A stretch of DNA of 64,000 nucleotides from Limnothrix sp. FACHB-406 (GTDB taxonomy: Bacteria; Cyanobacteriota; Cyanobacteriia; CACIAM-69d), in NCBI RefSeq assembly GCF_014698235.1, contig NZ_JACJSP010000002.1, forward strand, positions 248,001-312,000, written 5' to 3'. Of the stretch, positions 43,047 through 53,156 are shown one piece after another. The position numbers and the translations under genes were made by a program. The notes beneath the pieces are model-generated. The model did not search any database. It saw nothing but the letters and a program-made list of their open reading frames with translations, and had not been told where the DNA came from. The stretch's first letter is position 1, and each line of letters starts with the position of its first letter.

Positions 43047-45478
43047 TTTCAAGCCAAAACCCAGACCAAAAGTCCGGGACAATCATCATTACCCCATCGC
43101 CCAAATCTCCCAAAGCGGTTGCCCCTGCCCGCAGCCTGGCTCGGCAGCTCCTCAGCAAGCTAGGAATTTCCCTGATGGCGATCGGGGTGTCCATTTTGGG
43201 CGTGAACTATCACCTGATTTCGGCCCAATTGCAAAACCAGATGGGCAAGCGGGCCTTTGCCATTACCCAAGGTTTGCAGTTTGCGACGGAAGGACTGCTG
43301 GAAATTAGCCAAGAGAGCATTTTGCGGCGAGTGGTGCAAAATTATGCCACCCTGCCAACGGTGTTGGAAATTGCCATTTTGCGACCCGATGGCACGGTTT
43401 TAACCCATAGTTCCGGCTTCCTAGAAAACCAATCCTATGCTGCAAAATATCCTGGACTGGCGGAACCGATTCAAGGGGCAGCCGCTTCGGGGGTCGAAGC
43501 CAGTTACCCCATGCAATTGCAGGGGCGATCGGTGTTGGTGAGCCTGATGCCCTTTAGCAGCACGCTTTTTCAGGTGCAAGGGAAACGAGGGTTGGCCGTG
43601 GTAATGCTGGATCAAGAGCAAACGGCCTTGGAAATTCGCCAGAGTTTTTTGACTTCCATGGTGACTTGGGGGGCTGGCATCATTGGCATTTTGGGTTTGG
43701 GAACTCTGCTGTTGCAGCGCCTGGTGTTGCGGCCTTTGAATCAGCTTCAGCAGGCGATCGGGGTTAGCCAAGCAGGCATGACTTTCACCTTGCCTCCGCA
43801 AATGCCTGACCATGAAATCGGCTTTTTGGCAAAAACATTTGAGCAGATTTTTACCCAAAATATTGCCTTGCTAAATCAAGCCCAACAGCAAACGGTGGCC
43901 CTGGCCAAAGCCAAAGAGGCGGCGGATGTGGCTAACACGGCCAAGAGTGAATTTTTGGCCAATATGAGCCATGAATTGCGAACACCGCTGAATGGCATTT
44001 TAGGCTATGCCCAAATCCTCCTGCGATCGCGCACCATGACCGAAAAGGAGAAGCATGGGTTAACGGTGATTTACCAATGTGGCTCCCATCTGTTGAATTT
44101 GATTAATGACATTTTAGATCTGTCTAAAATCGAAGCGCGAAAGCTAGAAATTTTGCCCGCTCCGGTGAATTTTCCAGCATTTTTGCAAAGTGTGATCGAA
44201 ATTTGCAAAATCCGTGCCGAACAGAAAGAACTGAATTTTATCTATGAAGCCGATCGCCCTTTGCCGGAGGGGTTGTTGTTGGATGAAAAACGCCTGCGTC
44301 AGGTGCTAATTAATTTGTTGGGCAATGCCATTAAGTTCACCGATGTGGGATCGGTGACGTTGCAGGTGCAATGGGTTGATCGCCCCGTGGAAACCGCCGC
44401 AAAATCCCACCAACCAGCACAACCTTGCTTGCGGTTCGTGGTGAAAGACACGGGCATTGGCATGAGTGTCGATCAGTTGGGGCGTTTGTTCACGGCCTTT
44501 GAGCAGGTGGGCGATCGCCGCAGAAATGCCGAAGGAACTGGTTTGGGTTTGGCCATCAGCCAGCAAATGGTGCAGTTGATGGGCGGAACCATTCAAGTAC
44601 AAAGTACCTTGGGCGTGGGGAGTGTTTTTTCGTTCCAGTTGTCATTCCCAGAAACTGATCGCTGGCAAGTGCCGTTGCTGGAGTCCCACAGTCAATTGGT
44701 GGTGGGCTATGAGGGGGCGAAGCGCAATTTGCTGATTGTGGACGATCGCCCCGAGAATCGATCGGTGCTGGTGGCATTTCTAGAGCCGCTGGGATTTGGT
44801 TTGGTCGAAGCGGAAAATGGGCAAGTGGCCTTGAACTATTTGCGATCGCAGATTCCCAATCAACTCCCAGATTTGGTGATTACGGATTTAGCCATGCCTG
44901 TGATGGATGGCTTTGAAATGCTGGAAAAAGTCCGCAATGATCCGCTGCTCTGTCACTTAAAAATCTTGGTTTCTTCTGCTTCTGTGACGCAACTTGATCG
45001 CCAAACTAGCATCGAAGCGGGTGGTGATGATTTTCTGGCCAAGCCAGTGTCAATGGCAAGTTTGCTGGACAGTTTGCAGCGCTATTTGGGCGTGGTTTGG
45101 CGCTATGAATCGGAGGATGTTGCTGCGGGTTCTCAATCCACAGCAGCCCATTTAACAGATGAATTCACTGAACAAAAAGCCATTCATTTACCCGATCGGG
45201 CAACCCTGGAAAATCTGCTAGATCTGGCCCAGCGGGGACGCTTAAAACAACTCTTGGCAGTCATTGACCCCCTGCAAACCCAAGATCCGCAACTGCAATC
45301 CTTCTGGAAGGAATTGCGATCTTTGGCGAAAACCTTCCAAGCGGAACGGATTGAAACCCTGCTGCAAACGGCCCTGGCCAGTCAAGATCAATCGCTGCCC
45401 AGCGAAGATCACACTGAGCCGGCCATTGTTGGGTCAGCCATTACCAGTCAGCCATCAACCTTTGGAGAGTTCTCATGA
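43034..45478 (+). CDS. Hybrid sensor histidine kinase with receiver domain
   Basis: 814 aa membrane kinase. First helix near residue 40 ([20 protein letters not shown]), periplasmic sensor region to about 195, second helix [25 protein letters not shown], then HisKA with [18 protein letters not shown] (phospho-His near 316), HATPase with [21 protein letters not shown] and [12 protein letters not shown], and a receiver domain (about 555-690) with [10 protein letters not shown], phospho-Asp in [12 protein letters not shown] and Lys in FLAKPV. The C-terminal ~120 residues are helical. Its start codon lies inside the binding-protein gene, and its stop overlaps the next start (ATGA), so all three are coupled. 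Confidence 0.94.
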   Translation: METLISSQNPDQKSGTIIITPSPKSPKAVAPARSLARQLLSKLGISLMAIGVSILGVNYHLISAQLQNQMGKRAFAITQGLQFATEGLLEISQESILRRVVQNYATLPTVLEIAILRPDGTVLTHSSGFLENQSYAAKYPGLAEPIQGAAASGVEASYPMQLQGRSVLVSLMPFSSTLFQVQGKRGLAVVMLDQEQTALEIRQSFLTSMVTWGAGIIGILGLGTLLLQRLVLRPLNQLQQAIGVSQAGMTFTLPPQMPDHEIGFLAKTFEQIFTQNIALLNQAQQQTVALAKAKEAADVANTAKSEFLANMSHELRTPLNGILGYAQILLRSRTMTEKEKHGLTVIYQCGSHLLNLINDILDLSKIEARKLEILPAPVNFPAFLQSVIEICKIRAEQKELNFIYEADRPLPEGLLLDEKRLRQVLINLLGNAIKFTDVGSVTLQVQWVDRPVETAAKSHQPAQPCLRFVVKDTGIGMSVDQLGRLFTAFEQVGDRRRNAEGTGLGLAISQQMVQLMGGTIQVQSTLGVGSVFSFQLSFPETDRWQVPLLESHSQLVVGYEGAKRNLLIVDDRPENRSVLVAFLEPLGFGLVEAENGQVALNYLRSQIPNQLPDLVITDLAMPVMDGFEMLEKVRNDPLLCHLKILVSSASVTQLDRQTSIEAGGDDFLAKPVSMASLLDSLQRYLGVVWRYESEDVAAGSQSTAAHLTDEFTEQKAIHLPDRATLENLLDLAQRGRLKQLLAVIDPLQTQDPQLQSFWKELRSLAKTFQAERIETLLQTALASQDQSLPSEDHTEPAIVGSAITSQPSTFGEFS

Positions 45479-46842
45479 CCAATATGCTATCGGGTTTGAT
45501 TTTGATTGTGGATGATACGCCCACGAATTTGGATGTGGTTTGTGAAGCGTTGAGCGATGCGGGACTTGAGGTGGCCATTGCCACCAGTGGTGAACGGGCG
45601 CTGCAGCAGGTGCAGCGAGAACTGCCGGATTTGATTCTCTTGGATGTGATGATGCCGGGAATTGACGGGTTTGAAACTTGCCAGCGCTTGAAGGCCGACC
45701 CCTTGACTCGATCGGTGCCAATTATTTTTATGACCGCGCTGTCGGATACGGATAGCAAAATTAGGGCCTTAGACTTAGGAGCCGCTGATTACATCACGAA
45801 GCCCTTCCAAGAACAAGAAGTGCTCGCAAGGGTCAAAACCCATTTGCAAATTCGATCGCTGACCAAAGAATTAGAACAGGATTTGGATCAAAAAAATGCG
45901 GCTCTGCAAGCTTCCCAATTGCACCTAATTCAAAGTGAAAAAATGTCTGCCCTGGGAAACCTGGTGGCAGGGATTGCCCATGAAATTAATAACCCGATCG
46001 GGTTCTTACGGGGCAGCATTGAGCACATTCAAGACTATTTGGAAGATTTGATGGAGCATTTGGACTGTTATCAACAGACCTACTCGGAAGCGAGTGCCCA
46101 AATTTTGGATCATGCGGAAGATATTGAGCTGGACTTAATTCGCGAAGACTTGCCCAAAATTCTCGATTCCATGAAGGCCGCTAGCCATCGCATCGCAGAA
46201 ATTAGCACCAGTTTGCGAACTTTTTCGCGATCGGATAGTGATAATGAAGATGCTCAGGTGTTGGCAGATATCCATGAGGGCTTGGATAGTACCTTGTTGA
46301 TTTTGAAATATCGCCTGAAAGCGAGCGATCGCCGCCCAGAAATTTTGGTTCAAAAACTGTATGGGAACTTGCCGGAAGTGCCTTGCTTTCCGGGACAGCT
46401 CAACCAGGTTTTTATGAATTTGTTGGCTAACGCGATCGATGCCTTCGATGAAGCCACCCATCAACAATCCTTTATGGAATTGGCAACTCGGCAGCCAACC
46501 ATCACGATCGAAACCCTCCTAGCACCCGATCAACAATCGGTGGAAATTTGGATTCGTGATAATGCCTTTGGAATGAGTGAAGCGGTGCAGCAGCGCATTT
46601 TTGATTGGGCTTTCACGACCAAAGGCGTGGGGCGTGGCACGGGGTTGGGTTTGGCGATCGCCCGCCAAATTGTGGTCGATCGACATCAGGGCGAGCTGAC
46701 AGTGAACTCAACCTTGGGAGAAGGCAGCAGTTTCTGCTTGCGGTTACCGCTGCCCTCAATGTTTTCTGATCTGACTTGGGACAGTGGCGCGATGATGGGA
46801 GGGGTATCGCCCAGTTCCCTGGTGGAGTCCCATTGTTTTTGA
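45475..46842 (+). CDS. Response regulator fused to histidine kinase
   Basis: 455 aa, soluble. Receiver domain at 1-125 ([17 protein letters not shown], phospho-Asp in [24 protein letters not shown]), a short coiled coil, then a kinase core with [22 protein letters not shown] and ATPase motifs [52 protein letters not shown]. In this core N-box Asn is present and the G1 box is IRDNAFGM, with A-F replacing the usual G-x. Third gene of the coupled operon; phosphate probably flows from the hybrid kinase to this receiver. Confidence 0.93.
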   Translation: MTNMLSGLILIVDDTPTNLDVVCEALSDAGLEVAIATSGERALQQVQRELPDLILLDVMMPGIDGFETCQRLKADPLTRSVPIIFMTALSDTDSKIRALDLGAADYITKPFQEQEVLARVKTHLQIRSLTKELEQDLDQKNAALQASQLHLIQSEKMSALGNLVAGIAHEINNPIGFLRGSIEHIQDYLEDLMEHLDCYQQTYSEASAQILDHAEDIELDLIREDLPKILDSMKAASHRIAEISTSLRTFSRSDSDNEDAQVLADIHEGLDSTLLILKYRLKASDRRPEILVQKLYGNLPEVPCFPGQLNQVFMNLLANAIDAFDEATHQQSFMELATRQPTITIETLLAPDQQSVEIWIRDNAFGMSEAVQQRIFDWAFTTKGVGRGTGLGLAIARQIVVDRHQGELTVNSTLGEGSSFCLRLPLPSMFSDLTWDSGAMMGGVSPSSLVESHCF

Positions 46843-46924
46843 GGGCCACCGCTCTTGCTCAATTAACCGGAAATCGTCCCTGTGGATCTGGCTCCGATCA
46901 TTCAACGGGAATTGCCCAACCTTC

Positions 46925-48016
46925 CTAGGTCTTCAGGGATTCCAGCACCCAGGGAGATTGTTTCGGGGGTTCCATCTTCGGATAGAGCGTTAGCACCTGT
47001 TCCAAACCCAGGCGCGATTGGGCGGCGGTGCTGAGGGGCGATTGTCGCTCCCGATCGAAATGTTCACCGGCCGCACAGGCAATCATGGCCGCATTGTCGG
47101 TGCAGAACTTCATGGGCGGGAACAAAACCCGTAGCCCTAAGGGTTCCGCCGCCGCCGCCAGGGTTGCCCGCAAGCCACGATTGGCCGCCACCCCACCCCC
47201 GATCGCGATCGTCGAAAGGCCCAGATCCTGTGCCGCCGCGATCGTCCGCTTGGTGAGGGCATTCACCACCGCCGCTTGGAAGCTGGCGGCCAAATCCGCC
47301 AAAGGCAGCTCAGGGGATTCCGCTTGCAGTTTTTGCACCAATCGCAACATGGCCGTTTTCAGGCCGCTGAAGCTGCAATCGTAGGGATGAAAGCCCCCTT
47401 CCGGCAACGAAACGCGCCCTTCCGGCAACTTGAAAGCCTTGGGATTGCCCTCGGCCGCCAGGCGATCGATCACGGGCCCGCCCGGATAGCCCAAGCCCAT
47501 CAACCGCGCCACCTTGTCAAAGGCCTCCCCCGCCGCGTCATCCCGGGTTTGACCCACCGTTTCATAAACACCCGAGTCGCGCACCGCAATCAAGCTGGTG
47601 TGGCCCCCAGAAACCAACAAACACAGGAACGGCGGCTGCAACGTTGGCTCCATTAAATAGGAGGCGCAGATATGGCCTTCCAGGTGATGCACCGCCAAAA
47701 AGGGTTTTTGGTGCAGCATGGCCAGGGTTTTGCCCGCCGTCAGCCCCACCAATAGGGCCCCAACCAAACCGGGCGCACTGGTGGCGGCCACCGCGTCGAT
47801 CGCCCCCCAATCGAGACCCGATTCCTGGAGCGCTTGGGCGATCGTCCAATTAATCGTTTCCACGTGGCCCCGGGAAGCCACCTCCGGCACAATGCCGCCG
47901 TAGGGCTGGTGGAGGGCAATTTGCGACGAGACCACATTGGCCAGCACTTGACGATTCTTTACGATCGCCACCGCCGTCTCATCACAACTTGTTTCAATTG
48001 CTAAAGCAGTCGCCAT
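46925..48016 (-). CDS. tsaD: tRNA N6-adenosine threonylcarbamoyltransferase
   Basis: Transfers the threonylcarbamoyl group to A37 of tRNAs that read ANN codons. 363 aa. Family signatures: [16 protein letters not shown] at the start, [23 protein letters not shown] (metal-binding His pair), [31 protein letters not shown], and [10 protein letters not shown] with [17 protein letters not shown]. Full length. Divergent from psaF, 224 bp away. Confidence 0.97.
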   Translation of the reverse strand: MATALAIETSCDETAVAIVKNRQVLANVVSSQIALHQPYGGIVPEVASRGHVETINWTIAQALQESGLDWGAIDAVAATSAPGLVGALLVGLTAGKTLAMLHQKPFLAVHHLEGHICASYLMEPTLQPPFLCLLVSGGHTSLIAVRDSGVYETVGQTRDDAAGEAFDKVARLMGLGYPGGPVIDRLAAEGNPKAFKLPEGRVSLPEGGFHPYDCSFSGLKTAMLRLVQKLQAESPELPLADLAASFQAAVVNALTKRTIAAAQDLGLSTIAIGGGVAANRGLRATLAAAAEPLGLRVLFPPMKFCTDNAAMIACAAGEHFDRERQSPLSTAAQSRLGLEQVLTLYPKMEPPKQSPWVLESLKT

Positions 48017-48240
48017 CGTTGGGAATTTGGCTGATATGGTGAGGGGCAGTATTGGCCATTTGTTGAAGTCTAACTGGTTTCGGCCGAAGACTTCAAACGC
48101 GCCCTCTGCCTAGCCTTGCGCGGTCTGGTGTTCCTCCTTAAAGGGATCCAAACCCACGGGGCGATTGGGCAAAGTTCTCGCGACAAATTGCCGTGATTTG
48201 TAACAGAAACGTATTGTTTCATAAAGAAAGGAAACAATCT
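48017..48240 (+). promoter_or_regulatory. psaF upstream region
   Basis: The 224-bp divergent intergenic stretch carries the promoters of tsaD and psaF. An A-rich AAGAAAGGAAACAAT segment with the AAGGA ribosome-binding site lies directly before the psaF ATG. I do not place -35/-10 boxes. Confidence 0.45.
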
Positions 48241-48723
48241 ATGCGTCAGTTGTTTGCAATTGCGCTAGCGGTTTGCCTCTGGTTTGGGTTTGCTGCCCCG
48301 GCTAAGGCAGATTACTACGCTAACCTGACCCCCTGCGGCCAGAACGCTGCCTTCGTCCAACGCGCCAAAGCAGCCACCACGCCCCAGGCGAAAGCTCGTT
48401 TTGAAAAGTATTCCACGCTGCTGTGCGGTGAAGAGGGTCTGCCTCACTTGATCACCGATGGCAACCTGTCTCACCTGGCAGAATTCACGATCCCGAGCTT
48501 GGCTTTCCTGTACATCGCTGGCTGGATTGGCTGGGCTGGTCGTTCGTACCTGCAAGCCGTCAAGAAGGGTGACAGCCCCGAAGAAAGCGAAATCATCATC
48601 AACGTGCCTTTGGCTGTGAAGTGCTCCTTGGGTGGTGCGGCTTGGCCCGCAGCGGCCTTGGCTGAATTCAGCAGCGGTAAGTTGTTGGCCAAAGACAGCG
48701 AAATTACGGTTTCGCCTCGCTAA
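48241..48723 (+). CDS. psaF: Photosystem I subunit III, PsaF
   Basis: Plastocyanin/cytochrome c6-side subunit of photosystem I. 160 aa with an N-terminal signal peptide (FAIALAVCLWFGFAAPAKA) cleaved before DYYANLTPC, so the N-terminal part faces the lumen. Conserved paired Cys (TPCGQNAAF, STLLCGEEGLPHL), AEFTIPSLAFLYIAGWIGWAGRSYL (membrane helix) and a second hydrophobic segment NVPLAVKCSLGGAAWPAAALAEF. ATG at 48241 has AAGGA upstream. First of the psaF-psaJ-psaL group. Confidence 0.98.
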   Translation: MRQLFAIALAVCLWFGFAAPAKADYYANLTPCGQNAAFVQRAKAATTPQAKARFEKYSTLLCGEEGLPHLITDGNLSHLAEFTIPSLAFLYIAGWIGWAGRSYLQAVKKGDSPEESEIIINVPLAVKCSLGGAAWPAAALAEFSSGKLLAKDSEITVSPR

Positions 48724-48724
48724 A

Positions 48725-48742
48725 CCCGGTTGGTTTACCGGG
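48725..48742 (+). other. Hairpin between psaF and psaJ
   Basis: CCCGGT and ACCGGG pair around six bases directly after the psaF stop. There is no T-run, so it is more likely a mRNA processing or stabilising hairpin than a terminator. Confidence 0.4.
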
Positions 48743-48979
48743 GTGCGGTAAGGGCACAGGTTTATGGTGACAAATCGGATGACGACCTCGATCGGTCAGC
48801 CTCCGTTGCTGGCAAACAACTGATTCTGTGAGCGATCGCCTGGGGCTGGGAGGCACAACCAACCGACCCGGTGATCGCTTCCCTGTTATCAGCGATCGCC
48901 CCGTTTCCGTTCCCGCCTGGGCCATGGCCGATCGACCCCCACTCCCCTGTTTTTAGAGATCTGGATTCGGAGACCATCC

Positions 48980-49105
48980 ATGAAAGACTTGCAGCGCTAT
49001 TTGTCCTCGGCTCCCGTGTTGGCAGCCGCTTGGGTTACCTTCACCGCTGGCCTGTTGATTGAATTCAACCGGTTCCATCCGGATTACTTGGTGCCGCCCT
49101 TCTAA
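48980..49105 (+). CDS. psaJ: Photosystem I subunit IX, PsaJ
   Basis: 41-aa single-helix membrane subunit next to PsaF. The frame reads [19 protein letters not shown], then [22 protein letters not shown] and stops, matching PsaJ throughout. It is too short for usual gene finders. A 256-bp gap separates it from psaF, longer than usual in this pair. Confidence 0.97.
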   Translation: MKDLQRYLSSAPVLAAAWVTFTAGLLIEFNRFHPDYLVPPF

Positions 49106-49241
49106 ATAAAGGGCGATCGCAGTTTGGGCGTTGGGTTGGGTCTGCCAAAGGGCAGCCAGAACACCGGCCCACGATCCAAACAACCAGTTTTGAAAACGCT
49201 TTGTCCCGCTGATTGCACGCTTAACCTCTAGAGGGAAAACT

Positions 49242-49724
49242 ATGGCTTTGGACGTGGTTTCTCATAACGGCGATCCCCAGGTCGGCGATCTGGTGACTCC
49301 GATCTCCGGTTCTGGTTTTACGAAGGCTTTGATTCAAAATCTGCCGGCCTACCGCAAGGGGCTGTCGCCGATTCGTCGTGGTTTGGAAGTGGGCATGGCC
49401 CATGGTTATTTGCTGTTTGGGCCCTTTGCCTTCACGAGCCAATTCCGCAACACCAGCTACGGCACTTTGGTGGGCTTGATTGAAGCAATTATTTTGGTGA
49501 CGATTCTGTCGCTGTGCCTGTCGGTCTATGGCAACGTGACGACCAAGGCTCCTTTGGCCTCCGTGGCCGTGTCCGAAGTGCCCGCTGAGTTGGGCACGAA
49601 GGAAGGCTGGAGTGAGTTCGCTGGCGGCTTCACGATCGGTGGCATCGGCGGCGCGGCCTTCGCTTACGCGGTTTATTCCGTGGTGCAGTCGGGCGTGTTC
49701 CAAACCTTTGCGAACGGTCTGTAA
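49242..49724 (+). CDS. psaL: Photosystem I subunit XI, PsaL
   Basis: 160-aa membrane subunit that holds photosystem I monomers together in trimers or tetramers. Conserved stretches DPQVGDLVTPISGSGFTKALIQNLPAYRKGLSPIRRGLEVGMAHGYLLFGPF and three helices (TLVGLIEAIILVTILSLCLSVYG, FAGGFTIGGIGGAAFAYAVYSV). GGGAAA precedes the ATG. It follows psaJ by 136 bp. No psaI is found in the 170 bp after it. Confidence 0.98.
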   Translation: MALDVVSHNGDPQVGDLVTPISGSGFTKALIQNLPAYRKGLSPIRRGLEVGMAHGYLLFGPFAFTSQFRNTSYGTLVGLIEAIILVTILSLCLSVYGNVTTKAPLASVAVSEVPAELGTKEGWSEFAGGFTIGGIGGAAFAYAVYSVVQSGVFQTFANGL

Positions 49725-49764
49725 TTGACCCGGCCCTTGGTTTTCAACCTGAACTTTTAAGCCC

Positions 49765-49799
49765 AAAAAGGCGGTGGTCTCAATGGCCATCGCCTTTTG
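49765..49799 (+). terminator. Terminator after psaL
   Basis: AAAAAGGCG and CGCCTTTT with inner GTGG/CCAT pairing form a stem ending in TTTT, 40 bp downstream of the psaL stop. Confidence 0.8.
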
Positions 49800-49894
49800 G
49801 TTTTGGGCGGCTCATGAATTTTGGGCCGCTGGTTTGGGCACTGATTTCTGGGTGCTGGTTTCTTGATTTTCTGGATCTTGATTTCCTGGATCTT

Positions 49895-51526
49895 TTAGGA
49901 GTCGATCGCGGCGGGTAAATCCGCCAGCCAACTGGCCGCCCGTTGCCCATTGCCGGGGCCGCTGGCCAAACCCCAAGACCCGGTTCCCGTAATCACGAAC
50001 CCATTGGGGCCACAGGGAGCCACCGTTGATTGGCCATCCGCATGGACTGGCCGCGCCCCCACCCAGGGTTGCAGAGCCGCCAACACCGCCCCATCCGGGG
50101 ATTCGGACTCCAAATTGGGGGAGCCATGGAGCGCCCACAGCTCCGGAAAGAACTGCGCCGCCGCCCTCAGTTGCGATTGCAGGGCCCACCGTGCGCCGGG
50201 GTGTTGTAAATCGAGGGGCCGATCGACCCCGGGATAGAACTTGCAGCCGCCGATCCGAATTTCCCAATTTCCGGCGTTGGCTCCCAGGGCTTCCGGCTGG
50301 AATCGATCGAGCCGACGCGGATCCAAAACATCCAGGGGAATGAGCCGATCGCCCCAGGCCGCGGCCCAGGTGCGATCGATCCAATCAGTGGCCTCCCCGC
50401 TCATATCCAGCGCCAGGCGATCGAGCGCCCGCTGCTGATCCAACCAATCGAGAAAAGCCGCCGCCGGAATCAGGGTGGGGCTGATCACCAACGGCCCGGC
50501 GCTGCCGTCCTGTTTCCAGGCCCGGCGGGGAAAGGTCAGACCCTGGGCGATCGCCGATCGGGAAATGGAGAACGTGATCGATGTGCCCGCGATCGGGAAG
50601 AGCGGTTGGCTGACCGCGCCGCTTTGTTCCAGCAGCGGATCAAATCCTGTGGCAAAGATGAACCGATCGGTGGCGCGACCGAGGGTGATCGCCTTGCCCC
50701 CTTGGTGGGCCCGCAATTGCTGGATTTGACCGCTGGCATCCCGATCGATTCCGGCAATTTCCGTGTTCAGTTGCCACTGAATTCGCCCCATTTGGTTCAA
50801 CCGATCGGTCAATTCCGCCACCAATCGGCCCGCATGGATTGCGCCCCCCGGTTGGCGGGTGATTTGGCCCGCAAAGGCCGCCGCTCCCAAAAAAGGAGCC
50901 AAACCGGGATTCAAGGCCAAGGCCTCCGCCACCGACACTAGGGCCGCCACGGAGCGATCGCCTGCGGCCCGATGCAGCCGCGCCACCTCTTGGTTGGCCT
51001 TGGTTTCAGCCTGGGGCCCCTGATAAACCCGCAGTTTCGCCCCCAATTGCAAACCGGTGCGGGCCGCCAGGTGCGGATCTTGAGCAGCCAGCTCGCGCCA
51101 AAGGTGCAAATTGCGGAACCCCAATTGCAGCATGGCCCGCTCCCGATCGGCCGCCGTGGCTTCCTGAACCCGCGCCCGCTCCAAAAATGCCCCGATCGCG
51201 GCTCGATCGGCCCCCTGAGCCACAAACCCCGGATAGGCATAGCCCCCCTGATCCACAGGCGTTTCAAAGGCCTGGGCCAATTGCGCGGCCGTGAGACCGC
51301 CGGCCACCAGCCCTTCGGTGGCCGTCAAGCTGCGCCCATTGCCTGCCGTCAGGCCCGCCCCCGGCGTGGCAGCGCGATCGACCATCACCAAGGGCAGTTC
51401 CGTTTGGCCCGTTTGGCGAATGGCCCAAGCGGTCAACAAGCCCGCCACGCCCGCACCGACGATGTAGACACGACAGGCGCGGGGCCCGGTGGTGCGATCG
51501 ACAGGATTCAACAGAACAGAGGACAT
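49895..51526 (-). CDS. FAD-dependent oxidoreductase (DAO-like)
   Basis: 543 aa. N-terminal dinucleotide fold VYIVGAGVAGLLTAWAIRQ (about 20-38) and VMVDRAATPGAGLTAGNGRSLT, a second FAD segment FIFATGFDPLL, and the C-terminal GFVITGTGSWGLASGPGNGQRAASWLAD that closes the FAD site. The arrangement fits D-amino-acid-oxidase-type flavoproteins, but the substrate residues are not recognisable. The protein is longer than most family members. Convergent with psaL. Confidence 0.82.
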   Translation of the reverse strand: MSSVLLNPVDRTTGPRACRVYIVGAGVAGLLTAWAIRQTGQTELPLVMVDRAATPGAGLTAGNGRSLTATEGLVAGGLTAAQLAQAFETPVDQGGYAYPGFVAQGADRAAIGAFLERARVQEATAADRERAMLQLGFRNLHLWRELAAQDPHLAARTGLQLGAKLRVYQGPQAETKANQEVARLHRAAGDRSVAALVSVAEALALNPGLAPFLGAAAFAGQITRQPGGAIHAGRLVAELTDRLNQMGRIQWQLNTEIAGIDRDASGQIQQLRAHQGGKAITLGRATDRFIFATGFDPLLEQSGAVSQPLFPIAGTSITFSISRSAIAQGLTFPRRAWKQDGSAGPLVISPTLIPAAAFLDWLDQQRALDRLALDMSGEATDWIDRTWAAAWGDRLIPLDVLDPRRLDRFQPEALGANAGNWEIRIGGCKFYPGVDRPLDLQHPGARWALQSQLRAAAQFFPELWALHGSPNLESESPDGAVLAALQPWVGARPVHADGQSTVAPCGPNGFVITGTGSWGLASGPGNGQRAASWLADLPAAIDS

Positions 51527-51744
51527 GGCAGCAACTTGGGGTCTAGGGGATGGGAGCAGGCGGGTCGATCGGGTGGGCGATCGGGGATAATAAATTCAGG
51601 ATAACTATTCAACGATGAATCGATGAAAGCTTCAAGGGCTAAACAGCGGTCACCATGACCGTTGGCAACGGCCGCCGTAGCCCAAAGCTCATTTTAAAAA
51701 CGATCGCCCCAACGATCGCCCATTCACGCCGCTGCCCAATCGGC

Positions 51745-52626
51745 CTAAGGTTCCGGTTCCGTTGCCGGAGCGATCACCGCAAACAGCGCCGAATAGTCCG
51801 TGTTGCCCAATCCCAGGGCGATCGCCCGTTCCACCACCGCCCGCACCGCCTGAACCGGAGCCGTCTCGATTCCTTGGGCCCCCGCCGCCTGGCTGAACAA
51901 GTCCAGATCCTTCAGCAGATGCTTCGTGGGGAAATTGGGGCGATCGAAGTCCCGATCGAGCATCCGTTGTAATTTCTTGTCAAAGGTCGGCGCGTAGAGG
52001 GCGCTGGGTCGCAAAATCTGCAAAAAGGTCTCAACGGCAATCCCTTCCCGCTGCACCAGAGCCAAACTGGCCGCAAAAGCCGTGGTGAGCGACCCAATCA
52101 ACTGATTCATGGCCAGTTTCAGGGCCGCCGCTGACCCCACGGGCCCCACCAACAGCGGCTCAGGGCCAAAGGTTTGCAACCAAGCCCGATCGCGCTCAAA
52201 CTGCTGCGGCGTGGCCCCCACCATCAACAGCAACTTACCCGCGCTCAGTTCGGGGATGCTGCCCAGAACGGGCGCTTCGTAATAGTCACAGCCCAAAGCG
52301 GTCAACTCCGCGCCGATCGCCCGGCTTTCCTCCGGGGCGATCGTCCCCATTTGCACCACGGTTTTGTCCGCCAACAGCGCCCCGATCGCCCTATCCAGCA
52401 GCACCGATCGAATCGCGGCCCCATCCGCCAGCCACAACACCACCCGATCGGCCGGGGCGATCGCCGCTGCCAAGTCCGTCGTGGTGTTCAGGCGATCGAT
52501 CCCTTGCAACGATTCCAGAGCCTCGGGCGATCGGTTCCAAGCCAGCACCTCCTGCCCCGTTGCTGCCAGCCGCCCGGCCGCGGCCCGACCCATTAACCCC
52601 ATGCCCAACACGGCTACTACAGTCAT
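51745..52626 (-). CDS. NAD(P)-dependent beta-hydroxyacid dehydrogenase (3-hydroxyisobutyrate dehydrogenase-like)
   Basis: 293 aa. Start MTVVAVLGMGLMGRAAAGRLAATGQEVLAWNRSPEAL is the Rossmann motif with an Arg preferring NADP(H). Later: DKTVVQMGTIAPEESRAI, YYEAPVLGSIPEL (substrate site, usual DAPVSGG-type), KLAMNQLIGS with the catalytic Lys, and NFPTKHLLKDLDLF. The family includes glyoxylate/succinic-semialdehyde reductases, a likely role here. Confidence 0.9.
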   Translation of the reverse strand: MTVVAVLGMGLMGRAAAGRLAATGQEVLAWNRSPEALESLQGIDRLNTTTDLAAAIAPADRVVLWLADGAAIRSVLLDRAIGALLADKTVVQMGTIAPEESRAIGAELTALGCDYYEAPVLGSIPELSAGKLLLMVGATPQQFERDRAWLQTFGPEPLLVGPVGSAAALKLAMNQLIGSLTTAFAASLALVQREGIAVETFLQILRPSALYAPTFDKKLQRMLDRDFDRPNFPTKHLLKDLDLFSQAAGAQGIETAPVQAVRAVVERAIALGLGNTDYSALFAVIAPATEPEP

Positions 52627-52815
52627 TGCGCTTACTTTTGTTCTGAGTGATTAGTTTGCGTGATCCTTAAGATCGCATCAAACTGCTGAGAAAATATGAA
52701 TCCTTAAATGTCAATGATCAACTGAATCGATCATCCCGTCGGTTGGATGGAAGTAAGGCTAAATTGTGATGAAATGGTTGATTTTTCTCCCATATACCGA
52801 AAATTCTGACCACTC

Positions 52816-53059
52816 AACCGATCGACCCGGTTGGAGGGCGTACCGCTGTACGCCCCTACCCGATCGGGCCTTGTTGAATGGAGCGATCGATGCGGAAAAA
52901 ATCGATCAATTCCCGTAGGGGCGCATCGCCATGCGCCCTCCGATACGCGAAATCTCGAATTGTCAATTCATGGCAACCGATCGACCCGGTTGGAGGGCGT
53001 ACAGCGGTACGCCCCTACCCGATCGGGCCTCGTTAAATGGAGCGATCGATGCGGAAAAA
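52816..53059. repeat. Two 85-bp direct copies of a palindrome-bearing repeat, plus a related palindrome between them
   Basis: Copies at 52816-52900 and 52975-53059 are nearly identical except for the hairpin centre: GTACCGCTGTAC in the first is GTACAGCGGTAC in the second, i.e. the loop is inverted. Between them (52915-52941) lies a different palindromic element, GTAGGGGCGCATCGCC followed by ATGCGCCC. These look like small dispersed palindromic elements. They occupy the gap between the dehydrogenase promoter and the methylase-nuclease gene. No gene is seen in 52627-53156. Confidence 0.85.
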
Positions 53060-53156
53060 TCCGATCCGCAAAATCTCTACGGCTTCCTGAAATGTGATAC
53101 AAAAAAATAGGATCTTTGCGGGTGGGATGTCCGCATTTTGGCTGGGAGATTGGGAT

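Noticed and set aside
52831-53097. 88-aa plus-strand frame
   Set aside because: It only translates the duplicated palindromic repeat; the same peptide pattern appears twice because the DNA is repeated.
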